DNA of 64,000 nt from Clostridiaceae bacterium (GTDB lineage: Bacteria; Bacillota; Clostridia; Lachnospirales; Lachnospiraceae). The stretch lies in NCBI GenBank assembly GCA_910574345.1, contig CAJSZV010000010.1, positions 62,001-126,000 of the forward strand, written 5' to 3'. Below are positions 1 through 7,931 of this stretch, piece by piece. The notes under the pieces are model-generated. The model did not search any database. It had not been told where the DNA came from and saw only the letters and a list, made by a program, of their open reading frames with translations. Positions within the stretch are counted from its first letter, which is position 1. Each line of letters begins with the position of its first letter. The position numbers and the translations under genes are program-made.

Positions 1-2
1 AT

Positions 3-194
3 TCTTCTCTGGCAGGGAAAAAGAATAACTGGATCGACTTCAATGCGGGACGCATGGTAGAGGACAAGTCCAAGGAAGAACTGGCTCAGGAGCTGTTTGA
101 CTATGTGCTGGAGGTTGCCTCCGGCAGAAAGGTGAAGGCGGAGGAAGCCGGATTCCACGATATGGCTATCTTTAAGCAAGGCGTGACTCTTTGA
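3..194 (+). CDS. UxaA family altronate dehydratase, C-terminal end only
   Basis: The open frame enters from the left edge and stops at TGA 192-194. The visible 63 residues include NNWIDFNAGRM and end in HDMAIFKQGVTL, a tail I recognise from altronate/galactarate dehydratases of the UxaA family. These enzymes dehydrate D-altronate to 2-keto-3-deoxygluconate (KDG). The gene sits directly upstream of an IclR regulator, KDPG aldolase and KDG kinase, which fits a hexuronate pathway. The N-terminal catalytic part is outside the window, so altronate cannot be told from galactarate or a related substrate. Confidence 0.7.
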   Translation, partial: SSLAGKKNNWIDFNAGRMVEDKSKEELAQELFDYVLEVASGRKVKAEEAGFHDMAIFKQGVTL

Positions 195-243
195 TTTTGC
201 AGGTCTTTTGGGAAGCAGAAGACATTTTTGGGAGGCATGAAAG

Positions 244-1008
244 ATGAAATTAAACCGAACCACACAGAGAACTGTGGAGATTCTGAAATTGGTTTCTAAA
301 AATCCGGAGGGAATTACTCTGGATGAGATCTGCCGGCTGTTGGACCTTCCTAAGACAAGCGCGTACGATATTACCACCACATTGGTGGAGATGGGGATGG
401 TCAATGTACGGAAAGGCCAGAAACAGACTTATACCATCGGCTTGACGGCATACCGCATCGGCATTAATTATACCAACAACCTGGATTTTCTGGGAATCAT
501 AGAGCCGGAGCTGAAGACATTCGCCAGAGAGGTGGGAAAGACCGTATTCTTTGGGGTCCGGTCTGACCATGAGGTGGTATACATCTGCAAATTCGAGCCG
601 GAGAATCCCATTATTACCACAGCCACCGTGGGCACTAAGAATCCTATTTACTGTACTTCCCTGGGAAAGGCGATCTTGGCCTATATGGATGAGGATACCA
701 GACAGCAGATCATCAGCCGTATTAAGTTTCGTCAGAAGACGGCGAACACCATTATGACAAAGGAAGATCTGGAGACGGAGTTGACAAAGGTAAAAGCTCA
801 GGGCTATGCTCTGGATGCCAGAGAGATGGAAGATCATATGGAGTGCGCCGGAGCGGCGGTCTTCGGGCCTGACGGCAGCGTTATGGGGGCTATCAGCGTG
901 TCCAGTCTCTACAAGCCGGGAGAGGATTATGATGCCTTAGGCGGCCTGGTTTGTAAAAAAGCGGCGGAAGTATCGAAATTATTGGGTTTTTTAGGAAAAA
1001 CATCTTGA
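244..1008 (+). CDS. IclR family transcriptional regulator (KdgR-like)
   Basis: This 254-residue protein has the IclR architecture: an N-terminal winged helix at about residues 8-65 (helix-turn-helix around ITLDEICRLLDLPKTSAYD) and a C-terminal effector domain at about 75-250. The start at 244 follows GGGAGG at 229-235; an ATG at 237 is out of frame. IclR proteins bind small sugar-acid ligands and usually control adjacent catabolic genes. It lies between a UxaA-type gene and the eda-kdgK genes, so control of KDG catabolism is a likely role (inference). A strong promoter with a perfect inverted repeat follows the gene at 1016-1080. The ligand cannot be read from sequence. Confidence 0.88.
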   Translation: MKLNRTTQRTVEILKLVSKNPEGITLDEICRLLDLPKTSAYDITTTLVEMGMVNVRKGQKQTYTIGLTAYRIGINYTNNLDFLGIIEPELKTFAREVGKTVFFGVRSDHEVVYICKFEPENPIITTATVGTKNPIYCTSLGKAILAYMDEDTRQQIISRIKFRQKTANTIMTKEDLETELTKVKAQGYALDAREMEDHMECAGAAVFGPDGSVMGAISVSSLYKPGEDYDALGGLVCKKAAEVSKLLGFLGKTS

Positions 1009-1015
1009 AATAGTG

Positions 1016-1044
1016 TTGACAAACAGCCTGCAAAAGGTTAATAT
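1016..1044 (+). promoter_or_regulatory. Sigma-A promoter of the eda-kdgK operon
   Basis: TTGACA at 1016-1021 and TAATAT at 1039-1044 are separated by exactly 17 bp, a near-consensus vegetative promoter. It starts in the gap after the IclR gene and points at eda (1108). Confidence 0.75.
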
Positions 1045-1063
1045 TTAAGCATAAAATCGTGTT

Positions 1064-1080
1064 TGCGAAAAAGATTCGCA
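1064..1080. promoter_or_regulatory. Candidate IclR/KdgR operator
   Basis: A perfect inverted repeat TGCGAA-N5-TTCGCA occupies 1064-1080. It begins about 20 bp after the -10 box, just past the expected transcription start, where a bound repressor would block the promoter. An overlapping looser dyad TTCG-N6-CGAA is at 1075-1088. Binding by the adjacent IclR protein is inferred from position only. Confidence 0.45.
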
Positions 1081-1107
1081 TATACGAATTGAAAAGGAGA
1101 GACAATC

Positions 1108-1764
1108 ATGAAAAAAGAACAGGTGTTAGCAAGAATGAAGGAAGACTGCCTTGTGGCCGTAGTGCGTGCCAAGAATCTGGAGCAGGGCGAGAAGGTGGTT
1201 GATGCCATCATTGAGGGCGGTATCAATTTTATCGAGATTACCATGACCATGGATGAGGGCAACCCCGTTGAATTCATTGCGGCTATGGCGAAGAAGTACA
1301 AAGACAATGACAGAGTCGTAATCGGTGCGGGAACCGTTCTGGATCCGGAAACTGCAAGACAGGTTATTCTGGCGGGCGCCAACTACGTGGTGAGTCCGGG
1401 ACTGAATGTGGAGACCATTAAACTGTGCAACCGCTACAGAGTTCCCATGCTGCCGGGCGTTATGACCCCTACGGAAGCGATCACAGCTCTGGAAGCCGGG
1501 TGTGATATCATCAAGATCTTCCCCGGCAACATCTTGGGACCGGCAGCCATCAGCTCCTTTAAGGGCCCCCTTCCTCAGGGCGAGTTCATGCCTTCCGGCG
1601 GTGTGGACGTGGACAATGTGGACAAGTGGATCAAGGCAGGGGCCTACGCAGTGGGAACCGGATCCAGCCTGACTAAGGGCGCCAAGACAGGCGACTTTGC
1701 AGCAGTAACCGCAAAGGCAAAAGAGTTTGTGGAAGCAGTGGCAGCGGCCAGGAATCAGAAATAA
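1108..1764 (+). CDS. eda: Bifunctional KDPG/KHG aldolase
   Basis: The enzyme (218 residues) is a class I aldolase splitting 2-keto-3-deoxy-6-phosphogluconate into pyruvate and glyceraldehyde 3-phosphate; many members also act on 4-hydroxy-2-oxoglutarate. The family active-site residues are visible: Glu43 in FIEITMTMD and the Schiff-base Lys136 in DIIKIFPGN. Length is normal for a soluble trimeric TIM barrel. The start follows AAAGGAGAG at 1095-1103. It is the first gene after the 1016 promoter and is followed by KDG kinase, so the two catalyse consecutive steps from KDG. Confidence 0.93.
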   Translation: MKKEQVLARMKEDCLVAVVRAKNLEQGEKVVDAIIEGGINFIEITMTMDEGNPVEFIAAMAKKYKDNDRVVIGAGTVLDPETARQVILAGANYVVSPGLNVETIKLCNRYRVPMLPGVMTPTEAITALEAGCDIIKIFPGNILGPAAISSFKGPLPQGEFMPSGGVDVDNVDKWIKAGAYAVGTGSSLTKGAKTGDFAAVTAKAKEFVEAVAAARNQK

Positions 1765-1787
1765 GCGATAACCATTTCCGGTATTAC

Positions 1788-1812
1788 AGGGGCCGCAAAT
1801 GGTCCGGCCCCT
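1788..1812 (+). promoter_or_regulatory. Intercistronic hairpin between eda and kdgK
   Basis: AGGGGCCG (1788-1795) pairs perfectly with CGGCCCCT (1805-1812) around a 9-nt loop. No T-run follows, so it is more likely an mRNA-stabilising or processing hairpin than a full terminator. Confidence 0.5.
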
Positions 1813-1843
1813 ATCATAAAGAGAGCAAAAGGAGAATAAAGCG

Positions 1844-2875
1844 ATGGCAAAGATTGTAACTATGGGTGAGATTATGTTGAGACTGTCCACACCCAACAAT
1901 GAGAAATTTATCCAGGCTGACGAGTTTGATGTCAATTACGGCGGAGGTGAGGCCAATGTGGCTGTGTCTCTGGCTAATTACGGCCATGATGCAGAGTTTG
2001 TGACAGCAGTTCCGGCCAATCCTATCGGCGAGTGCGCTGTGGCTGCCCTCAGAAAATATAATGTCGGAACAAAGCATATTGCAAGAAGCGGTGAGCGTCT
2101 GGGCATCTATTATCTGGAGACAGGTTCCGCTATGAGAGCTTCCAACGTTGTTTACGACAGAGCGCACAGCTCCATTTCCACGGCTGCTCCCCAAGAGTTT
2201 GATTTTGACGAGATTTTTAAGGATGCGGACTGGTTCCATTTTACGGGTATTACACCGGCTGTCAGCGATGCGGCCATCGAACTGACCGAAGCTGCTTTAA
2301 AGGCCGCCAAGGCTCACGGCGTGACCGTATCCGTTGACTTGAATTTCCGCAAGAAACTGTGGTCTTCCGAGAAGGCTCAGAAAGTGATGACCAACCTGAT
2401 GCAGTATGTTGACGTATGCATCGGCAATGAAGAGGATGCCGAGAAGGTACTGGGCTTTAAGCCGGGCAATACCGATGTAACTTCCGGAGAGCTGGAACTG
2501 GCAGGCTATGTGGATATCTTTAACCAGATGGCTGACAAGTTCGGATTCAAGTACATCATCAGCTCTCTCCGGGAAAGTCACAGCGCTTCTGACAACGGCT
2601 GGTCCGCTTGTATCATGGACGGTAAGACAAGAGAGTTCTACCATTCCAGAAAGTATCATATCACTCCCATCGTTGATCGTGTAGGCGGCGGCGATTCCTT
2701 TGCAGCAGGCTTAATCTGCGGTCTGGTGGACGGAAAGGATATGAAGGCGGCTTTGGAGTATGCGGTGGCTGCTTCCGCTTTAAAGCATACGATTCCCGGA
2801 GACTTTAACCTGGTAACCCGTGCAGATGTAGAGAATCTGGCTGGCGGCGACGGCTCAGGACGCGTACAGAGATAA
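1844..2875 (+). CDS. kdgK: 2-keto-3-deoxygluconate kinase (PfkB family)
   Basis: This 343-residue ribokinase/PfkB-family protein phosphorylates KDG to KDPG, the substrate of the aldolase encoded upstream. Visible family signatures are the N-terminal glycine-rich GGGEANVAV and the C-terminal anion-hole/catalytic motif VGGGDSFAAGL with Asp284 as base. The motif RLGIYYLETGSAMR matches the KDG-kinase subgroup I know. The start follows AAAGGAG at 1829-1835. It is co-directional with eda and shares the 1016 promoter. The next gene is a paralog, so the tandem pair may divide related substrates. Confidence 0.88.
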   Translation: MAKIVTMGEIMLRLSTPNNEKFIQADEFDVNYGGGEANVAVSLANYGHDAEFVTAVPANPIGECAVAALRKYNVGTKHIARSGERLGIYYLETGSAMRASNVVYDRAHSSISTAAPQEFDFDEIFKDADWFHFTGITPAVSDAAIELTEAALKAAKAHGVTVSVDLNFRKKLWSSEKAQKVMTNLMQYVDVCIGNEEDAEKVLGFKPGNTDVTSGELELAGYVDIFNQMADKFGFKYIISSLRESHSASDNGWSACIMDGKTREFYHSRKYHITPIVDRVGGGDSFAAGLICGLVDGKDMKAALEYAVAASALKHTIPGDFNLVTRADVENLAGGDGSGRVQR

Positions 2876-2904
2876 GATCCATAACAGACATTGACAGCAC
2901 TGGG

Positions 2905-2946
2905 AAAGGACAGCTCTATGCTCACAGGAGCACAGACCTGTCCTTT
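2905..2946 (+). promoter_or_regulatory. Intercistronic stem between the two kinase genes
   Basis: AAAGGACAG (2905-2913) pairs with CTGTCCTTT (2938-2946), enclosing a smaller GCTC/GAGC hairpin (2920-2931). Only a short T stretch follows. It could act as a weak terminator or attenuator lowering expression of the second kinase and PFP genes. Confidence 0.4.
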
Positions 2947-2967
2947 TCTGGAGCAGAAAGCGAGAAA

Positions 2968-4008
2968 ATGAGGCGGACTATGGAAAATAAACGAACATTT
3001 GACCTTCTTACTCTGGGACAGCTCCTTTTGCGTCTTTCTCCTCCCGGCGATGAGCGTCTGGTGAGAGGCGACACCTTTGTAAAACAGGTAGGCGGTGCGG
3101 AACTGAACGTGGCTGTGGGAGGAGCTCTTTTGGGACTCCATACAGGTATTATCTCAAAACTTCCCTCCCATGATGTGGGAAGTTTCATGAAAAGTAAGAT
3201 TCGCTCTTACGGTGTCAGCGATGACTTTTTCCTGTACGATCACTCGCCGTCTGCCAGAGTAGGCATTTACTACTATGAAAACGGCGCTTATCCCAGGAAA
3301 CCCAAGGTTATCTATGACAGAACCAACAGTTCCTTTTATTCTCTGAACATTGATGAGGTTCCTGATGAGGCTTACGGGATTGCCAGATGTTTTCTCACCA
3401 GCGGAATCACGCTGGCCCTGGATGAGAGGGTAAGGGAAACTGCTATGGAGATGATTAAGCGCTTTAAGGCAGCAGGCACTTTGGTGGCCTTTGACGTAAA
3501 TTTCAGGGCGAATCTGTGGACCGGTGAGGAGGCAAGGGAGTGCATAGAGAGAATTCTTCCCTATGTGGATATTTTCTTCTGCTCCGAGGACACTGCCCGT
3601 CTGACTTTTAAGAAGACGGGAACCGCAAAGGAGATGATGAAGAGTTTTACAGAGGAGTATCCCATCTCTATTGTGGCTTCCACCCAGCGGATTGTTCACA
3701 GTCCGAAGCGCCATACTTTTGGATCGGTTATGTACGATGCCGGAAAGGATGCGTATTATGAGGAGGAACCGTACCGGGATATTGAGGTAGTGGACCGGAT
3801 CGGAAGCGGGGATGCCTATATCTCCGGTGCGCTCTATGGGCTTCTTACCAGTGACTTTGACTGTGCGAAAGCCATTCGATACGGCAATGCCACCAGCGCC
3901 GTGAAGAATACCATACCCGGAGACCTTCCGTCCTCCAACCTGGAGGAGATTGAAACTATCATAAAGGCTCACAATCAAAAGGGGCCTCAGAGCGAGATGG
4001 CCAGATAG
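2968..4008 (+). CDS. PfkB family sugar kinase, KdgK paralog
   Basis: This protein (346 residues) aligns by eye with the preceding KDG kinase along its length: GGAELNVAV near the N-terminus, RVGIYYYENGAYPR in the middle, and the catalytic DRIGSGDAYISGAL with Asp282. It is therefore an ATP-dependent sugar or sugar-acid kinase, possibly a second KDG kinase or one for 2-keto-3-deoxygalactonate (inference). An alternative in-frame ATG at 2980 follows AGGCGG very closely, so the true start may be 12 nt downstream. The KDG kinase precedes it and a PPi-phosphofructokinase follows, all on the same strand. Confidence 0.82.
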   Translation: MRRTMENKRTFDLLTLGQLLLRLSPPGDERLVRGDTFVKQVGGAELNVAVGGALLGLHTGIISKLPSHDVGSFMKSKIRSYGVSDDFFLYDHSPSARVGIYYYENGAYPRKPKVIYDRTNSSFYSLNIDEVPDEAYGIARCFLTSGITLALDERVRETAMEMIKRFKAAGTLVAFDVNFRANLWTGEEARECIERILPYVDIFFCSEDTARLTFKKTGTAKEMMKSFTEEYPISIVASTQRIVHSPKRHTFGSVMYDAGKDAYYEEEPYRDIEVVDRIGSGDAYISGALYGLLTSDFDCAKAIRYGNATSAVKNTIPGDLPSSNLEEIETIIKAHNQKGPQSEMAR

Positions 4009-4075
4009 AAAAAGCAGGGGAGGCTTTGAGGAAACGGGGGAAGACGATGAAAAATATGGACGGAGGTAAGTATTT

Positions 4076-5317
4076 ATGATACCATCAATGAAAGGCAATG
4101 TCATCGTGGGGCAGTCCGGAGGACCCACTGCGGTGATCAATTCCAGTCTTGCAGGAGTCTATAAGACGGCCATAGACAGGGGAGCCAATAAGGTCTATGG
4201 AATGCTTCACGGCATTCAGGGGCTGCTGGAAGAACGGGTAGTGGATCTTTCCGATCACATCAAAAGCGATCTGGATATCGACTTGCTGAAACGGACTCCT
4301 TCCTCTTTTTTGGGTTCCTGCCGTTACAAGCTGCCGGAGATCAAGGACGGAACCCAGCTTTACGACAAGATCTTTCAGATCCTGGACAAATTGGAGATTG
4401 AATATTTCTTCTATATCGGGGGAAATGACTCCATGGATACCATTAAGAAACTTTCCGATTATTCCCTGCTTAACGGCAGCCGGATTCGCTTTATGGGAGT
4501 TCCCAAAACCATTGACAATGATTTGGCGGTGACCGATCATACTCCTGGATTCGGCAGCGCGGCTAAGTATATTGCTTCCATTACCAAGGAAGTAATCCGG
4601 GACGGCCTTGTATATGATCAGGAGCAGGTTACGCTTCTTGAGATCATGGGGCGGAATGCAGGATGGCTGACGGGAGCGGCTGCTCTGGCTACGGGAGAGG
4701 ACTGCGAAGGCCCGGATATGCTGTTTTTGCCAGAGATAACCTTTGATGTAGACCATTTTATGAAAAAGGTTACAGATCTGCAGAAGGTTAAAAAGTCTGT
4801 GGTTGTGGCTGTCTCAGAGGGTGTGAAAGTGGCAGACGGCCGTTATGTCTGCGAACTGACAGATAACATTGACTATGTGGATGCATTTGGCCATAAGCAG
4901 CTTACGGGAACCTCCCGCTATCTGGCAGGAAGGATATCAAAGGAGATGGGCTGCAAGACCAGAGCTATTGAGTTCAACTCCCTGCAAAGATGCGCTTCCC
5001 ATATTGTGGGACGTGTGGACATTACGGAGGCCTTTCAGGTAGGCGGAGCGGCGGTGAAGGCTGCTTTTGAGGGGGAGACGGGAAAGATGATCATTTTAAA
5101 GAGAGTTTCCGATGATCCCTACATCTGTGTGACGGATATTTACGATGTCCATAAGATTGCCAACATTGAGAAGAAAGTGCCCAGAGAGTGGATTAATGAG
5201 GCGGGAGATTATGTGACCCAGGATTTTGTCAACTATGTACGGCCCTTGATTCAGGCGGAACTAACTCCCATGATGGTGGACGGACTGCCAAGACATTTAA
5301 GACTTGAGGATATCTAG
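4076..5317 (+). CDS. Pyrophosphate-dependent 6-phosphofructokinase
   Basis: The 413-residue protein belongs to phosphofructokinase family A and interconverts fructose 6-phosphate and fructose 1,6-bisphosphate. Motifs: IGGNDSMDTI with Asp118, PKTIDNDL (143-150) with the catalytic Asp147, and MGRNAGWLTG. An Asp in the GGND position together with the PKTIDND form is typical of PPi-using enzymes, so PPi is the likely phosphoryl donor. The start follows GGAGGT at 4062-4067 with 8-nt spacing. Being last in the KDG cluster suggests it serves gluconeogenic or glycolytic flux from hexuronates. Confidence 0.88.
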   Translation: MIPSMKGNVIVGQSGGPTAVINSSLAGVYKTAIDRGANKVYGMLHGIQGLLEERVVDLSDHIKSDLDIDLLKRTPSSFLGSCRYKLPEIKDGTQLYDKIFQILDKLEIEYFFYIGGNDSMDTIKKLSDYSLLNGSRIRFMGVPKTIDNDLAVTDHTPGFGSAAKYIASITKEVIRDGLVYDQEQVTLLEIMGRNAGWLTGAAALATGEDCEGPDMLFLPEITFDVDHFMKKVTDLQKVKKSVVVAVSEGVKVADGRYVCELTDNIDYVDAFGHKQLTGTSRYLAGRISKEMGCKTRAIEFNSLQRCASHIVGRVDITEAFQVGGAAVKAAFEGETGKMIILKRVSDDPYICVTDIYDVHKIANIEKKVPREWINEAGDYVTQDFVNYVRPLIQAELTPMMVDGLPRHLRLEDI

Positions 5318-5325
5318 ACAATATG

Positions 5326-5373
5326 GACAGATTACGGACAGATCATCATGATCTGCCGGGTCTGTCTTTTTTT
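5326..5373 (+). terminator. Rho-independent terminator after the PFP gene
   Basis: An inner perfect hairpin CAGATCAT-C-ATGATCTG (5339-5355) sits inside an outer GACAGA/TCTGTC pair (5326-5331 with 5361-5366), followed by seven Ts (5367-5373). It overlaps the 3' end of the convergent minus-strand gene, whose stop codon is at 5346-5348. Confidence 0.8.
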
Positions 5374-5822
5374 AGTTTCTGTATTTTTCGGGACAGATCA
5401 CAGACAGACCAGGCGATACTCATTCCTCCGCCGATGCCCAGGGCGCACTGTATGGTCTGAACGCCGTAGGCGCTGGCAAGGCTTAAGTATCCGTGAACCA
5501 TCTGGTCCATGGCATAGTACAGGGTACTTCCCGGTATGAGAGGAATCATGGCTACCACAAAAAAAGGGGTGGAAGGTACTTTTAATACCCGTGCCAGGAT
5601 CTCCGCATAGAAAGCGCCCCATGCGCTGGCCACAAAGGACGGAAGGAAATAACCTTTCATGACAGGCTGGCATACCAGGTAGATAAACCAGCAGAACAGC
5701 CCTCCGAGAGAGGCAGCTCCCAAGAGGCGTCTGGGCAGATGGAACATGACGGCAAAGCCTGCAGATCCCAACAGTGCCATCAATAACTGTATCATATTAT
5801 GCAGGGTCCAAATATCTCTCAT
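5346..5822 (-). CDS. Threonine/serine exporter, small subunit (ThrE_2/YjjB-like)
   Basis: This 158-residue protein is almost entirely hydrophobic with about five membrane helices and the signature VAMIPLIPGSTLYYAMDQM. I recognise it as the ThrE C-terminal half, which in many Bacillota is a separate gene. It pairs with the YjjP-like gene immediately upstream on the same strand (7-nt gap), and together they form an amino acid exporter for threonine/serine and possibly organic acids. Its last codons overlap the PFP terminator. Confidence 0.85.
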   Translation of the reverse strand: MRDIWTLHNMIQLLMALLGSAGFAVMFHLPRRLLGAASLGGLFCWFIYLVCQPVMKGYFLPSFVASAWGAFYAEILARVLKVPSTPFFVVAMIPLIPGSTLYYAMDQMVHGYLSLASAYGVQTIQCALGIGGGMSIAWSVCDLSRKIQKLKKDRPGRS

Positions 5823-5829
5823 CTTTCAC

Positions 5830-6633
5830 TTACCACAACTTTCCCACCATCCAAATGGCGCTCATAAATCCAAAGGCCAGACATCCGGCCCACAGCATGG
5901 CTTCAATAAAGCGCATGATTCCGGAGATGGTATCTCCGATGAGCACGTCCCGAACCGCGTTGGTGATGGCGATACCGGGAATCAGAAGCATGATATCTCC
6001 GATCATGATCATATCCATGTGAAGGCATGGAATCATATGGCTGGCAATGGAGATGCCGGTTCCTATGAAGAAAGATACCACTACATTGAAGATCATTACA
6101 TTCATGCAGATCACGGCCACATAGTCCTGCATGAGACAGATCAGAAGGGCAAAGACTGCCGCCGCCCCTCCGTCCTGGAGCCCGCCGCCGAAAAACAGGG
6201 TAAAGCTGGAGGCGGCCAGCACGCTTCCCAGATACCGGGTTTTCTTCGGCAGCTGGTCGCGGCGGATTTCCTCCAGCCGCCGCCTCAGTGTGGTTTCATC
6301 AAAGGGGGTACGGCAGTATTCCCGGCTCAGGGCATTGAGCTTCTCCAGCTTGGTAAAGTCGTTGCCGCCGGCTTCCCGGATCCGTCTTGTCTGAGTCACT
6401 TCCCTGCCGTCGGGAAATTCCATGGTGATAATAATGCTGGAAGTGATGACAAAGACATTCATCCGTCCCACACCGTAGGCCTGGCCCATGCGGTTTAACG
6501 TATCTTCCACACGGAAAACCTCCGCTCCGCAGGACTGCATCAGTTCTCCCATGACCAGGAGTTCATGGAGGAAACGGCTGTCTCTGTCAGGAGACGGCGG
6601 TGAGGAGATCCATGGGTTGGCAGTGGTATTCAT
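5830..6633 (-). CDS. Threonine/serine exporter, large subunit (ThrE/YjjP-like)
   Basis: This is a 267-residue protein with a soluble N-terminal part (about 1-120, with SCGAEVFRVEDTLNRM typical of the family) followed by several membrane helices containing MLLIPGIAITNAVRD. It corresponds to the ThrE N-terminal domain (DUF1212). It lies directly upstream of its partner subunit and 18 nt downstream of the EIIC-like gene, so all three are probably one minus-strand operon read from the promoter at 7769-7796. Confidence 0.86.
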   Translation of the reverse strand: MNTTANPWISSPPSPDRDSRFLHELLVMGELMQSCGAEVFRVEDTLNRMGQAYGVGRMNVFVITSSIIITMEFPDGREVTQTRRIREAGGNDFTKLEKLNALSREYCRTPFDETTLRRRLEEIRRDQLPKKTRYLGSVLAASSFTLFFGGGLQDGGAAAVFALLICLMQDYVAVICMNVMIFNVVVSFFIGTGISIASHMIPCLHMDMIMIGDIMLLIPGIAITNAVRDVLIGDTISGIMRFIEAMLWAGCLAFGFMSAIWMVGKLW

Positions 6634-6651
6634 AAAAACAGGGTTCCTCCT

Positions 6652-7674
6652 TTAAAGTTCCAATTTCAGATCGCCTTCTTTGATCCATCCTGTTCTGCGC
6701 AGAATCTCGCCGAAGATCCAAGTAAGGACTGCGGGGAGAAGGAAACACACAAAGAGGATAGCCGTCCACATGCCGGCGCCGCCTTCCATGGCGGTGTAGA
6801 CGCCGATAGGGCCTACCAGACCGCAGGTGCCCATGCCGGAACCGGAAGGGATATTTTTCATACGAAAGACCATGGTGGCAATGGGCCCCGTTACCATGGA
6901 AGCCAGGGTGGGCGGAATCCAGATTCTGGGGTTTTTTACGATGTTGCCCATCTGCAGCATGGAGGTGCCCAGGCCCTGAGCCAGAAGGCCTCCGATTCCG
7001 TTTTCACGAAAGCTTAAAACGGCAAATCCGATCATCTGGGCACAGCAGCCGGCTGTGGCGGCGCCGCCGGCCAGACCGTCAAGGCTCAGCATGATACAGA
7101 TCGCGGCGCTGCTGATGGGAAGAGTCAGGGCGATGCCGATGAGGGCGGATACCAGAATCCCCATGAAAAAGGGCTGCATCTCTGTGGCTGTCTTTACCAG
7201 ATTGCCGAAAGCGGTCATAAAAGCGGATACGCCGGGACCTGCAAACTGAGCCACCAGCACACCGGATATGATGGTGACACCAGGTGTAACCAGGATGTCT
7301 ATGCGGGTTTCTTTTGATACCGCCTTGCCAAGCTCTGCGGCCACGATGGCAGAGACAAAGGCACCTACAGGCCCGCCTAAGGCATTGCCTGCGATTCCCA
7401 CTGTGGCTGCGGAGAACAGGACCAGCTGGGGACTCTTTAAGGCATAGGCGATAGATACGCCCAGGGCGGCGCCGGTGGCTCCTTTGGCGTACTCGGAGAT
7501 GACATGAAAGATCTGAATTCCCGTTTTCTCCCCTAAGGTGGCAAAGATAGTACCGATCAGCAGAGATGCAAAAAGGCCGAACGCCATAGCGCCCATGGCA
7601 TCAATAAAATACGTCCTCGGTTTCAATACAATTTGTTTCCGCTCTAAAAATGCTTTGATACCTGTTTGTTTCAT
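6652..7674 (-). CDS. PTS EIIC-like integral membrane protein (PTS_EIIC_2 family)
   Basis: The protein has 340 residues and about eight to ten membrane helices rich in Gly/Ala, with motifs such as GNALGGPVGAF, LPISSAAICIMLSLDG and GPIGVYTAMEGG. I recognise these from the PTS_EIIC_2 family. No EIIA or EIIB partner is nearby, so sugar phosphotransfer is not supported by context and the substrate is unknown. The start at 7674 follows AAAGGAGAT. It is the promoter-proximal gene of the minus-strand operon ending with the threonine/serine exporter. Confidence 0.78.
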   Translation of the reverse strand: MKQTGIKAFLERKQIVLKPRTYFIDAMGAMAFGLFASLLIGTIFATLGEKTGIQIFHVISEYAKGATGAALGVSIAYALKSPQLVLFSAATVGIAGNALGGPVGAFVSAIVAAELGKAVSKETRIDILVTPGVTIISGVLVAQFAGPGVSAFMTAFGNLVKTATEMQPFFMGILVSALIGIALTLPISSAAICIMLSLDGLAGGAATAGCCAQMIGFAVLSFRENGIGGLLAQGLGTSMLQMGNIVKNPRIWIPPTLASMVTGPIATMVFRMKNIPSGSGMGTCGLVGPIGVYTAMEGGAGMWTAILFVCFLLPAVLTWIFGEILRRTGWIKEGDLKLEL

Positions 7675-7768
7675 GTGTTGTAATCTCCTTTATATGTACA
7701 TGGTATTGGGGAGGTAAAGCAGCACACATTTGACTTCCCAGGGTCAAAGCAGTTTCAAGATTAAACGA

Positions 7769-7796
7769 ATTGTACCATATATTTGAAAAATTGCAA
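7769..7796 (-). promoter_or_regulatory. Promoter of the minus-strand EIIC/ThrE operon
   Basis: On the minus strand TTGCAA (plus 7791-7796) and TACAAT (plus 7769-7774) are spaced 16 bp apart. The transcript would have a leader of about 85 nt before the ATG at 7674. Confidence 0.5.
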
Positions 7797-7825
7797 GAGT
7801 TTTGATAAATTAATAACAATCTTCT

Positions 7826-7854
7826 GTGACAAACAGGGTAACCTGTGGTATAGT
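7826..7854 (+). promoter_or_regulatory. Promoter of the hflKC operon with a dyad in its spacer
   Basis: GTGACA (7826-7831) and TATAGT (7849-7854) are spaced exactly 17 bp apart. The spacer carries ACAGG-N4-CCTGT (7833-7846), which could be an operator. The leader to the hflK ATG is about 70 nt. Confidence 0.55.
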
Positions 7855-7931
7855 AATACAATAATGCCGCGCAGGTAAAGAAGCCGGCAGCCATGACAGC
7901 ACAGAGACCATGATAAAAAGTGAGGTATCCT

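Noticed and set aside
5746-6498. Long plus-strand frame opposite the threonine/serine exporter genes
   Set aside because: It lies antisense to two recognisable membrane protein genes and its translation has no domain or plausible composition.
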